NCBI GenBank assembly: GCA_040398425.1
Contig: JBBATZ010000062.1
Span: 1 to 22,219, forward strand
Reading direction: 5' to 3'
Length of the DNA: 22,219 bases
Source: UBA7672 sp040398425
Lineage (GTDB): Bacteria > Pseudomonadota > Alphaproteobacteria > Caulobacterales > Hyphomonadaceae
This document shows positions 7,749 to 15,137 of the stretch, one piece after another (positions within the stretch are counted from its first letter, which is position 1; each line of letters starts with the position of its first letter). Position numbers and translations under genes: made by a program. The notes beneath the pieces were generated by a model that saw only the letters and a list, made by a program, of their open reading frames with translations, searched no databases and was not told the origin of the DNA.

Positions 7749-9170
7749 TCAGACCAGCGCGCGGATCTTCTGACGCCGCCACACGAACGTGTAGTAGCCG
7801 CCCTGCATCAGGAACATTGCGAGGAAGGCGGCCGGATAGGCCCACCACACGCCGTCTATGCCGATCTCGCGGCTGAGGAACCAGGCGACCGGAACCTCGA
7901 CGGCCAGGATGGCGAGAATGCCAATCGCCGTTGGCGCGAGAACCGTGCCTGAGGAACGCATCATGTTCGAAAAGACAACGGCAAATCCGAACAGGATCAT
8001 GCTCCAGAGTACGATGTGCAGCAGGTGCTGTGTCAGGACGACGACGGGCGCGTCCGTCACGAACATCGACACGATCGGCCCCGACAGCAGGTAAACGACC
8101 AGCACGCCCGTGCCTGTGATCGCGATGTTGAGGAGGAGCGCCATCCGCGTGATTGGCCACAGCATGTGTTGCCGCCCCGCGCCGATCGCCTGCGCGCCCA
8201 GGATCGATGCCGAGATGCCGATCGACATGGCCGGGAACTGAACATAGGCGATGATCTGGTTGATCACGCCATAGGCCGCCGTCGCCTGTGAGCCATAGCC
8301 GTTCGCCATGCCGAGCAGTGCAATTTCAGCCGTCGCCATGATTACCATCTGGAAGCCGGTCGGCACGCCCAGCCGTAACACCTTTCCCAGCACTTTCGGA
8401 TCAAGCCGCAGATGGCGCAACAACGCGGGTGTCGGCGCCAACGGATTCTTGCGGCGGATCAGATCCCAACCAAGCCACGCCATCGCGACGAACAATGAGA
8501 GAAGCGAAGCGGCGGCCGCGCTCGCTACGCCCATCTTCGGCAGGCCGAACTGTCCAAGGATCAGCATCGGCGTCACCAGCAAGCCGACGCCCGTCGACAG
8601 CGCCAGCGTCCACAACGGGGTCACAGCATCGCCGACGCCGCGCAGGATCGACGTGGCGAGCAGAAAGACGAAAAACACCGGCATGGAGATCATCATCAAA
8701 CGGGCGTAGTCGGTCGCGTCCTTGATGATGTCGGGCGGTGTCTGCAGCGCGATCATTAGCGGTTCCGCCATGATGCCGCCGAGCACGGCGATCAACAGCC
8801 CGAAGACTAGAGCGACAGCCAGAGAGGCGCCTGCAATCTTGCGCACCATCTCAAGGTCGCCCTTGCCGAAGGCCTGCCCGATCAACACCGATGCGCCTGC
8901 GCCGAGGCCGATCACGAACGCCATCAGGAAGAACATGATCGGGAAAAACTGGATCGCCGCAGCCAGCGCCTGCACGCCGATCATGTGGCCGAGGAATACG
9001 CTGTTGATCGTGCCCGACAGGGATTGCAGCACATTCGCCAGCATCATCGGTGCAAGGAACGCAATGAACGTACGCCACAGCGGCTTTGCGCGTGTGTCGG
9101 CGGCCGGCGAGTGCGCGTTGGCAGTATCAAGCATGTCGGTCACAAACAGTTTCGGTCTGGCGGCTTCCAT
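7749..9170 (-). CDS. MATE family efflux transporter (473 aa)
   Basis: Inner-membrane cation/drug antiporter of the multi-antimicrobial extrusion family. Two homologous halves of six helices each are visible. The first begins LAPMMLANVLQSLSGTINSVFLGH and continues with GLGAGASVLIGQAFGKGD; the second begins LRLGVPTGFQMVIMATAEIALLGM and continues with GISASILGAQAIGAG. Both carry the family's Q-x-x-GxG-x-D/N-like loops. The length is normal. The start at 9170 is favoured because its ATG overlaps the stop of the DUF2239 gene by one base (TGATG), typical of translational coupling; an inner Met at residue 13 is possible. The substrate is unknown. Confidence 0.93.
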   Translation of the reverse strand: MEAARPKLFVTDMLDTANAHSPAADTRAKPLWRTFIAFLAPMMLANVLQSLSGTINSVFLGHMIGVQALAAAIQFFPIMFFLMAFVIGLGAGASVLIGQAFGKGDLEMVRKIAGASLAVALVFGLLIAVLGGIMAEPLMIALQTPPDIIKDATDYARLMMISMPVFFVFLLATSILRGVGDAVTPLWTLALSTGVGLLVTPMLILGQFGLPKMGVASAAAASLLSLFVAMAWLGWDLIRRKNPLAPTPALLRHLRLDPKVLGKVLRLGVPTGFQMVIMATAEIALLGMANGYGSQATAAYGVINQIIAYVQFPAMSIGISASILGAQAIGAGRQHMLWPITRMALLLNIAITGTGVLVVYLLSGPIVSMFVTDAPVVVLTQHLLHIVLWSMILFGFAVVFSNMMRSSGTVLAPTAIGILAILAVEVPVAWFLSREIGIDGVWWAYPAAFLAMFLMQGGYYTFVWRRQKIRALV

Positions 9171-9778
9171 CAGGTCTTGCGGAGGGAGAAAGCTGCAGCG
9201 GCGAGGTAGCGGGCGTGGTCGCGGACATCCGCCGGCCAGTCTTCCGTGAGATCACGAAAGCGGTCGGCGTTTTCTGCGTACAACGCCCGGGTAATGTCCT
9301 CGTAATTGCGCCAGTCCCCGGCAATGGCGGAGAGAAACCGATAGGCCGCTTCTTGCCGTGCGCGCAAGGTATCGGACGGTCCCTGCGCCTTGCGCGCCTC
9401 CTCCACTAGCTTCCGAAGCGCGACCGATGCCCCTCCTGGTTGGGCATTCAGCCAGTCCCAGTGGCGCGGCAGCAGGGTGACCTCACGGGGCACGACACCC
9501 AGTCTGGGGCGTCCCGGACCGCGCGGCTCTGCGGGGATCGGGTCCCCCGGCGCGTCGATTGTGGTGGTGGGCGTTTCGGCATAGCGCGCCTGCACGTCCT
9601 TTTCCGTTCCGGTCAGGTCCAGGTTCAGCGTCTTGCCCGAAACATGGTCGAAAACGAGGATGTTTTCATGTGTGCCCTTGCCGACCCGCTTACGCACCGC
9701 AGCCGCAACCTCGGCCAGTGGTCCCTCGGCCAAGCGGCGGTTTCCTTCAAAGGCGATGGCTGTGGGATGGGTGGTCAT
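9170..9778 (-). CDS. DUF2239 family protein (202 aa)
   Basis: Cytoplasmic protein of unknown function. The DUF2239 pattern is clear: an N-terminal AFEGNRRLAEGPLAEVAAAV, then ILVFDHVSGKTLNLDLTG, and the hallmark GRPRLGVVPREVTLLPRHW followed by DWLNAQPGGASVALRKLV. The C-terminal half is helical (AYRFLSAIAGDWRNYEDITRALYA). The hallmark HWDWL plus RKLV segments resemble the short conserved strip found across the family, whose role is not established. The start at 9778 has TGGAG 7 nt upstream. It is the first gene of a minus-strand run and is joined to the MATE exporter by a TGATG overlap. A TATAAT box lies about 55 bp upstream. Confidence 0.88.
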   Translation of the reverse strand: MTTHPTAIAFEGNRRLAEGPLAEVAAAVRKRVGKGTHENILVFDHVSGKTLNLDLTGTEKDVQARYAETPTTTIDAPGDPIPAEPRGPGRPRLGVVPREVTLLPRHWDWLNAQPGGASVALRKLVEEARKAQGPSDTLRARQEAAYRFLSAIAGDWRNYEDITRALYAENADRFRDLTEDWPADVRDHARYLAAAAFSLRKT

Positions 9779-9830
9779 GGCGCGGCTCCAGACAGGAGCG
9801 GGCTTATTGCTCGGCTGACGACTCCAGTCA

Positions 9831-9868
9831 ATTATATCCGGATAAAATAGGTCGTGACCCTTTGGTCA
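9831..9868. promoter_or_regulatory. Palindromic control region between the DUF2239 and DUF6489-like genes
   Basis: TATCCGGATA (9835-9844) is a perfect 10-bp palindrome. It overlaps a consensus -10 box for the minus strand (TATAAT, complement of 9831-9836) and an alternative -10 for the plus strand (TAAAAT, 9842-9847). Next to it, TGACC-CTTT-GGTCA (9855-9868) forms a second dyad. Neither -35 is good. The arrangement suggests a shared operator in a divergent promoter, but no regulator gene is adjacent. Confidence 0.35.
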
Positions 9869-9958
9869 GGATTGTCATGTAGGCTGTCACTGCAGGATCA
9901 GAGCCGGTTTCCAAAGCTGGTGGAATAAGCTCTGGGAATCTGGTGACAGGAGCTGGCC

Positions 9959-10216
9959 ATGAAGATGAACATCACCGTGGAGTGCACCCCGGAAGAGGCG
10001 CGCGCCTTCCTCGGCCTGCCCGACATCACGCCCGTCAACGAAGCCCTGGTCGGCGCCGTGAAACAGCGCATCGAGCAGAACATCGAGATGGTGAGCCCTG
10101 AGTTCTACCTCAAGCAGTGGTATTCTATGGGCGGACAGGCGACCGACAGTTTCATGCAGCTGATGACGGCGGGCGCGCGCGCTGCTACCGGCGACGTGCC
10201 CGGCAAGAAATCCTGA
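9959..10216 (+). CDS. DUF6489-like small protein (85 aa)
   Basis: Small cytoplasmic protein of unknown function. It starts MKMNITVECTPEEARAFLGLPDITPVN, a strand followed by the TPEEARAFLGLPD segment that I associate with the DUF6489 family of Alphaproteobacteria. A helix follows (VGAVKQRIEQNIEMVSPEF), then a region with Trp, Met and Gln (KQWYSMGGQATDSFMQLM). No signal peptide or membrane segment is seen. The ribosome binding site AGGAG lies about 7 nt before the ATG. It ends 27 nt before rpiA, so the two are probably co-transcribed. The family name is from memory. Confidence 0.75.
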   Translation: MKMNITVECTPEEARAFLGLPDITPVNEALVGAVKQRIEQNIEMVSPEFYLKQWYSMGGQATDSFMQLMTAGARAATGDVPGKKS

Positions 10217-10243
10217 TCACTGTCCCGGGCATGGGAAACTCCT

Positions 10244-10942
10244 GTGTCTGACCTCGCAAAACAAAAGGCCGCCGAGGCGGCGCTCCTGCTTGTCCAGCCC
10301 GACATGGTGCTGGGACTGGGCACCGGCTCCACCGCGGCCATCTTCGTCCGCCTGCTCGCCGAGAAGGTGAAGGCCGGCCTCAAGATCGTCGGCACGCCGA
10401 CGTCGGAAGCCACTGACAAGCTGGCCCGCTCGCTGGGCATCCGCCTTGTCTCTCCCGATGAACTGGAACGCATCGACCTGACGATCGATGGCGCGGACGA
10501 ATTCGATCCGGAGCTGAACCTCATCAAGGGGGGCGGCGCAGCCCTATTGCGTGAAAAAATAATCGCCGAGGCCTCTGACCGCATGGTCGTGATCACCGAC
10601 CCGTCGAAGCAGGTCGAAACGCTTGGGCGCTTCCCGTTGCCGGTGGAGATCAACGCATTCGGGTCCGAACTCACCCGCCGACGCATCCACGAGCGGCTAG
10701 GCTGGGTCGGGCTTGATGCGGCGACCTCCAGCTGGCGGATGGCGACGGGCGAGAGCCTGCTCCGCACCGATGGCGGCCATCTGATCCTGGATCTGGCCTG
10801 CGCGGCGATCCTCGACCCAGCGGGGCTGGCCGCTGTGCTGGATGACCTTCCAGGCGTGGTCGAGCACGGGCTTTTCATCGGCTATGCCGACACCGTCATC
10901 GTTGGGGAAGCCAGCGGCGCACGGATTGTCGCAGCTCCGTAA
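10244..10942 (+). CDS. rpiA: Ribose-5-phosphate isomerase A (232 aa)
   Basis: Interconverts ribose-5-phosphate and ribulose-5-phosphate in the non-oxidative pentose phosphate pathway. The family landmarks are all present: GLGTGSTAA (24-32), the catalytic DGADEFD (82-88), KGGGAALLREK (95-105) and ITDPSKQVETLG. Asp82, Asp85, Lys95 and Glu104 correspond to the active-site residues of the E. coli enzyme. Length is normal for the family. The start is GTG at 10244, preceded by GGGAA; a six-codon ATG frame (10231-10251) overlaps this start. It follows the DUF6489-like gene by 27 nt and precedes the DUF2059 lipoprotein by 92 nt. Confidence 0.96.
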   Translation: MSDLAKQKAAEAALLLVQPDMVLGLGTGSTAAIFVRLLAEKVKAGLKIVGTPTSEATDKLARSLGIRLVSPDELERIDLTIDGADEFDPELNLIKGGGAALLREKIIAEASDRMVVITDPSKQVETLGRFPLPVEINAFGSELTRRRIHERLGWVGLDAATSSWRMATGESLLRTDGGHLILDLACAAILDPAGLAAVLDDLPGVVEHGLFIGYADTVIVGEASGARIVAAP

Positions 10943-11034
10943 CGAAAGCGCTTCATGCCCTCTAGGGTTTGGCCGTGGCGGGTGATACACGCCTGCCCGA
11001 AACGGTGATCTGAGTTACGGACAGGAATCAAGCG

Positions 11035-11568
11035 ATGAGCATCTGGAAACCCGCCATTCTGGGCGCTGTCCTGCTGGTTGCGGGCTGCCAACCCGTCGGC
11101 GCGCCGATGGGCGAGGAGCGGGTCGCCGCCAAGATCGCGGACGTCATGATAAGCGATAACCTCGTCGTCCAGGTCGTCCGCCAGCAGATCCAGGGTCTGA
11201 TGTCCCAGGGCGTGATCCAGCAGGATCAGGTCAACCAGGTCGGCATGGCGGTTAGCCGCCAGCTGACGACGGATTTGCCGACGGTCAAAAAGACGCTGGT
11301 CGCCAGCCTCAAGAAGGAATTTAATCTCAAGGAGCTCGAATTCCTGCACAAGCTGCTGACCTCGAAGGAGGGCCTCGCTGTCGCCCAGAAGCAGGACGCA
11401 GCGATGCAGGAAACGATGCAGCAGATGGGCACGCTGGCGCAGGAAGCCACCGCCAAGGCCATAACCCGCGTCAACTCCGCCTGGCCGACCGGCGGTCAAG
11501 CCGCTCCGCCGCCACCCCAGGGGATGCAGGGTATGCCGGAGATGCAGGGCCAGCCGCTCCCGAACTGA
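11035..11568 (+). CDS. DUF2059-domain lipoprotein (177 aa)
   Basis: Probable periplasm-facing lipoprotein of unknown role. The N-terminus has a hydrophobic stretch ending in the lipobox V15-A-G-C18, so signal peptidase II should cleave before Cys18. The middle is helical, and residues about 95-135 (EFNLKELEFLHKLLTSKEG and onward) match the DUF2059 pattern. The C-terminus is Pro/Met/Gln-rich, with an irregular QGMQGMPEMQGQ repeat. The start has AGGAA 8 nt upstream. It lies between rpiA and the PF03640 gene, and in some Caulobacterales a DUF2059 gene sits in the same place next to gor (from memory). Confidence 0.82.
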   Translation: MSIWKPAILGAVLLVAGCQPVGAPMGEERVAAKIADVMISDNLVVQVVRQQIQGLMSQGVIQQDQVNQVGMAVSRQLTTDLPTVKKTLVASLKKEFNLKELEFLHKLLTSKEGLAVAQKQDAAMQETMQQMGTLAQEATAKAITRVNSAWPTGGQAAPPPPQGMQGMPEMQGQPLPN

Positions 11569-11656
11569 TCTGCTTCACGACGTTGTCCCGCCATAGTTGG
11601 GTGTTAGCTTCCGGGTTGCGCCATAAAGAATCGGCGCGGGCTGAAGGATGATCAAC

Positions 11657-12022
11657 ATGCGCGTTACTGGTGGTCTGGCTGTGGTTGCGTTTCTCTCGCT
11701 CGCCGGCGCTGCCTGGGCGACGCCTCCGGGCGTGACCGAGAAGGACGGCAGCTTCCTGTCGCCAGATGGCAAGCCGCTCTACACGTTCGCGAACGACCGC
11801 TCGCCTGGGAAATCCAACTGCAATGCTGCGTGCGCTGCCGCATGGCCGCCGCTGGCAGCAGCACCGGGCACCGCCGCCGATGGCGGCTGGACCGTGATCA
11901 CGCGCGACGACGGCTCGACCCAATGGGCCTACAAGGGCAAGCCGCTCTATGCCTTCAAGGGGGACACTGCTGGCAAGCCCGCGACTGGCGTCGGCCCGGC
12001 CTGGCCGCTGGTCGTGAAGTAG
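11657..12022 (+). CDS. Secreted repeat protein, PF03640 / lipoprotein_15 type (121 aa)
   Basis: Exported protein of unknown function. A signal peptide with likely cleavage after AWA (residue 21) is followed by two copies of the family repeat. The first has PLYTFANDRSPGKSNCNAAC and then WPPL; the second has QWAYKGKPLYAFKGD and then GPAWPLV. Cys55 and Cys59 in the first repeat are the typical pair; there is no lipobox. An ATG nine bases further upstream (11648) is also in frame, but AAGGA is too close to it and ideally placed (8 nt) for the ATG at 11657. The gene is flanked by the DUF2059 lipoprotein and gor on the same strand. Confidence 0.87.
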   Translation: MRVTGGLAVVAFLSLAGAAWATPPGVTEKDGSFLSPDGKPLYTFANDRSPGKSNCNAACAAAWPPLAAAPGTAADGGWTVITRDDGSTQWAYKGKPLYAFKGDTAGKPATGVGPAWPLVVK

Positions 12023-12107
12023 GGCTCAACTGCCCCGCCAAAACGGCAGGCTTTCGCCATTCCCCCAGACTCCCTAGATAGGGCTCCAGTAACAGCCGGG
12101 GCGTCCC

Positions 12108-13487
12108 ATGGCGTTTGACTATGATCTCTTCGTGATTGGCGCGGGCTCCGGCGGTGTCCGAGCCAGCCGTCTTGCCGCTATGGCAGGCGCGAAAGTCGCG
12201 GTCGCTGAGGAATACAGGGCGGGCGGCACCTGCGTCGTGCGCGGCTGCATCCCCAAGAAATACATGGTCTACGCCAGCGAGTTCGGGCGTTCGCTACACC
12301 ACATGAAAGGCTATGGCTGGACCGTCGAGAACGCGACCTACGACCACAACATGTTCATGGATCGCATGCATCGCGAGATCGACCGGCTGTCCGGCATCTA
12401 TGCGCGCAACGTGCGGAATGCTGGCGTCGAGATGATCGACGAGCGCGCCGAGTTCGAAGACGCACACACGCTTCGTCTCGTTAAGACGAACCGCACCATC
12501 ACGGTCGGGAAGATCCTGATCGCGACAGGCGGCACGCCGTCGATGCCGATCGATATCGAAGGCATCGAACTGGCGGCCTCGTCCAACGAGATGTTCAACC
12601 TCGACACTATTCCAGAACACATCGTCATTGTCGGCGGCGGCTACATCGCCATCGAATTTGCCGGCATCATGAGCGGCCTCGGTGCGCGCGTGTGCCTTGT
12701 CTATCGTGGCGAGACTGTGCTGCGCGGCTTCGATGATGACGTACGCACGCAAGTCCATGAGGAACTGAAGCGCAAGGGCGTGAAGGTGATCACCAACGCT
12801 GCGCCCGTGAAGCTGACCAAGGATGGCGACAAGATCACCGTCCATCTTTCCAATGGCGAGACCGCAGGCGGCGACAAGGTACTGTTTGCGACCGGTCGCG
12901 ATCCGAATACGGACGGGCTCGGCCTCGCGAAGGCAGGCGTGAAGACGAATGACAAGGGCGCTGTGATTGTCGATGACAGTTCGCGCACCAACGTGCCGCA
13001 CATCTTCGCGGTGGGCGACGTGACCGACCGCGTGAACCTGACGCCGGTGGCGATCCGCGAAGGGCAGGCGTTCGCGCAATCCGAGTTCATGAACATGCCG
13101 ACCACGTTCGATCACAAGGACATCCCGCACGCCGTTTTCGCCCAGCCGCCGGTCGGCGTCGTGGGCATGACAGAGGCCGATGCCCGCAAGGCGTTCGGCA
13201 TGGTCGACATCTACAAGACCCGGTTCCGCCCCATGAAAGATATGCTAACGGGCGACGAGGAACGTGTACTAATGAAGATCGTCGTCCGGGCCGAGGATGA
13301 ACGGGTCGTCGGCGTCCACATCGTGGGGCCGGATGCGCCCGAGATAATCCAGGCCGTGGCCATCGCCGTAAAGATGGGCGCGACCAAGGCGGACTTCGAC
13401 CGCACGTGCGCCCTCCACCCCTCGATCGCCGAGGAGTTGGTGACGCTGCGCGAGAAGTTTGTGCCGCCTGAGCTGAAGCCGGTTTGA
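12108..13487 (+). CDS. gor: Glutathione-disulfide reductase (459 aa)
   Basis: NADPH-dependent FAD enzyme that keeps glutathione reduced in the cytoplasm. The FAD motif GAGSGG is at 11-16. The redox-active disulfide lies in GGTCVVRGCIPKK (Cys42 and Cys47). The NADPH motif IVGGGYIAIEFAG is in the middle with an Arg in VYRGETVLRG, which suits NADPH. GDVTDR marks the second FAD site and HPSIAEE near the C-terminus supplies the catalytic His437 and Glu442. The pattern ASEFGRSLHHMKGYGW fits glutathione reductase rather than dihydrolipoamide dehydrogenase. The ribosome binding site is weak. The next gene starts 1 nt after its stop. Confidence 0.95.
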   Translation: MAFDYDLFVIGAGSGGVRASRLAAMAGAKVAVAEEYRAGGTCVVRGCIPKKYMVYASEFGRSLHHMKGYGWTVENATYDHNMFMDRMHREIDRLSGIYARNVRNAGVEMIDERAEFEDAHTLRLVKTNRTITVGKILIATGGTPSMPIDIEGIELAASSNEMFNLDTIPEHIVIVGGGYIAIEFAGIMSGLGARVCLVYRGETVLRGFDDDVRTQVHEELKRKGVKVITNAAPVKLTKDGDKITVHLSNGETAGGDKVLFATGRDPNTDGLGLAKAGVKTNDKGAVIVDDSSRTNVPHIFAVGDVTDRVNLTPVAIREGQAFAQSEFMNMPTTFDHKDIPHAVFAQPPVGVVGMTEADARKAFGMVDIYKTRFRPMKDMLTGDEERVLMKIVVRAEDERVVGVHIVGPDAPEIIQAVAIAVKMGATKADFDRTCALHPSIAEELVTLREKFVPPELKPV

Positions 13488-13488
13488 T

Positions 13489-13815
13489 ATGAGCAAGCAA
13501 GACACCCCTCCCGGTCGCTGGACACCCATCAACTGGGGCTGGAAGTACTGGAACTATGCGATCATCGGCATTGGTCTGGTCGTGGGTTTCTGCGTCTGGG
13601 TGTTGCCGAACAAATGGGCTGACCCGGAAGTTGCCGGCCCCATGGCCGAGCGCTCGCGGTTGCAGCGGCAGTACAAGGAATGGAAGGCCGAGCAGGACGC
13701 GATCGAGAAGCGGATAGCCCGGGAAAACGAGGAAGCGGGTCTTGTTTATATCGAGCCCGGTACGAACCCTTTCCTGCCCCCAACACCCGCGCCGGCACCG
13801 GCAGACAAGCCGTAA
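13489..13815 (+). CDS. Small single-span membrane protein coupled to gor (108 aa)
   Basis: I do not recognise the family. It has a polar Pro-rich start, an aromatic segment (WGWKYWNY) and one transmembrane helix (about residues 22-41). A charged helical region follows (MAERSRLQRQYKEWKAEQDAIEK, likely coiled coil, split here across two turns), and a Pro/Ala-rich tail ends it (PPTPAPAPADKP). The N-terminus is most likely cytoplasmic, with the charged part outside, but orientation is uncertain. The ATG starts one base after the gor stop (TGATATG), so translation is probably coupled. The stop lies inside a small dyad AAGCCG-TAA-CGGCTT (13807-13821). Confidence 0.8.
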   Translation: MSKQDTPPGRWTPINWGWKYWNYAIIGIGLVVGFCVWVLPNKWADPEVAGPMAERSRLQRQYKEWKAEQDAIEKRIARENEEAGLVYIEPGTNPFLPPTPAPAPADKP

Positions 13816-13903
13816 CGGCTTCCGATTCCGCAACGCTCGCTTGACCTTGGGAGCGAACCGTCGGACGCCTGCTCCGAGCCTTGTCCCCAACTGGAGTTAG
13901 CCC

Positions 13904-14758
13904 GTGACGCCGCGGACGGTATCCGTCGTGAACATGAAAGGCGGCGTCGGCAAATCCACCACGGTGGCAAGCCTCGCCGAGGTGTTGTCGACTGAAGGCC
14001 TGCGCGTCCTCGTCATCGACCTTGATCCGCAATCGAACGTTTCGATGATGCTGGCGGGACAGGAGCGCTGGATCGAGCTGCGCCAGAGCGAGAAGACGAT
14101 CGACGCCTATTTCAATCAATACGTTTACGGCGGCGAGCCCCGATTCTTCCGTGACTTCATCGCTACCAAGGTCAGCGACCTTAGCGGCGACCACACGCTC
14201 GACCTGCTGATCTCCACGCCGGAGTTCCGCTATATCGAGCGGCACGCGCTTGAGAAGTGGGTCGGCCAGGGTTTTGATATTCGGCAGCTCAATACGCGGT
14301 TCTCGCGGCTGACCAATTCTGCGATCGAGAATGTCAGCGACAGCTATGACGTCGTGCTGTTTGACTGCCCGCCGGGCATCTCGATGTTCGCGGAAGCTGC
14401 GATCGAGCTTTCGGAATTCATCGTCATCCCCACTATTGCCGATTACGTGTCCCGCCTTGGGATCTTTGCTTTCCGCAAGCGGGCGCTGCGCTCCATGGAA
14501 CAGCGGCGTTTTACGGACGAGCGGATCTGGACGCTGATCACGAAGTACGAGCAGACCAACGCGCTGCACCAGAGCGAGGCGGAAATGCTCAAGCAGCAGT
14601 TCAACGTGTTCGACACGCGCATCCCGCAGGCTGAACAGATTGCGCGGGCGGCGGAGTGGTCGGAACAGAAACGTACCTTTGAACAGAAGTACGGCGCTGC
14701 GGCCCCGGTGATCCGGAAATTCGCGGCGGAATTCCGTGAACGCGCCGGACTTATCTAA
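13904..14758 (+). CDS. ParA/MinD-family ATPase, no adjacent ParB (284 aa)
   Basis: A P-loop ATPase of the kind that positions DNA or protein cargo on the nucleoid. The deviant Walker A is VVNMKGGVGKSTT (8-20) with the signature Lys12; DLDPQSN is the A' motif and VVLFDCPPG the Walker B. The N-terminus lacks the extra helix-turn-helix of plasmid type Ia ParAs. The length of 284 aa is somewhat above chromosomal Soj-type proteins, with an insert around residues 60-130 (YFNQYVYGGEPRFFRDF). The start is GTG at 13904 with GGAG 9 nt upstream. A small gene of its own follows 12 nt later. No parB, no parS-like inverted repeat (TGTTTCACGTGAAACA type) and no flagellar or chemotaxis genes are seen nearby, so its cargo is unknown. 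Confidence 0.9.
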   Translation: MTPRTVSVVNMKGGVGKSTTVASLAEVLSTEGLRVLVIDLDPQSNVSMMLAGQERWIELRQSEKTIDAYFNQYVYGGEPRFFRDFIATKVSDLSGDHTLDLLISTPEFRYIERHALEKWVGQGFDIRQLNTRFSRLTNSAIENVSDSYDVVLFDCPPGISMFAEAAIELSEFIVIPTIADYVSRLGIFAFRKRALRSMEQRRFTDERIWTLITKYEQTNALHQSEAEMLKQQFNVFDTRIPQAEQIARAAEWSEQKRTFEQKYGAAAPVIRKFAAEFRERAGLI

Positions 14759-14770
14759 CGGAGCAAACCC

Positions 14771-15136
14771 ATGATCGACCGCGCCCTGTCGAACATGTTC
14801 AAGGTGGTGACGGAGGAAGCCGTCGCCAACCCGGTTTTCGGTAAAAAACTCGAGGACGTGCTGGCGAAGTTTGGCCACGAGCTGGCCGAGAAGCGTCTCG
14901 CCGAGCGGAACATCGACGGCTTCCTGCCGCTGGTCGAATACAAGAAGGATCCCGTCGCGTTCGAGGCGCGCCTTGCGAAGTTCGACGCGAAGGAGCTGCG
15001 CGCGCTCATCGACAAGCACCACCTCGATCCTGCGAACGTGCTGAAGGGCAAGGGCGCGAAAAAGGCGCTGGCGGCGCACCTGCTGGAAGCCGCTAAAAAG
15101 CGCTCCGAGCGAGACGCGAAGCTGTTCGAGTATTGA
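14771..15136 (+). CDS. Small basic protein in operon with ParA (121 aa)
   Basis: Unrecognised. It is helical, with many Lys and Glu residues, and has no signal peptide or membrane segment. Residues 20-50 form an amphipathic helix pair (NPVFGKKLEDVLAKFGHELA). Residues 70-108 read FDAKELRALIDKHHLDP, then KGKGAKKALAAHLL, which resembles the helix-extended loop-helix shape of SAP/HeH-type nucleic-acid-binding motifs; this resemblance is only by eye. GGAG lies 8 nt before the ATG, 12 nt after the ParA stop, so co-transcription is nearly certain. It could be the cargo adaptor or DNA-binding partner of the ATPase. It ends one base before the stop of the convergent hydrolase. Confidence 0.82.
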   Translation: MIDRALSNMFKVVTEEAVANPVFGKKLEDVLAKFGHELAEKRLAERNIDGFLPLVEYKKDPVAFEARLAKFDAKELRALIDKHHLDPANVLKGKGAKKALAAHLLEAAKKRSERDAKLFEY

Positions 15137-15137
15137 G

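Noticed and set aside
13562..15079. 505-codon minus-strand frame opposite ParA and its partner
   Set aside because: Shadow frame; the plus strand has clear Walker motifs and ribosome binding sites, this frame has none.
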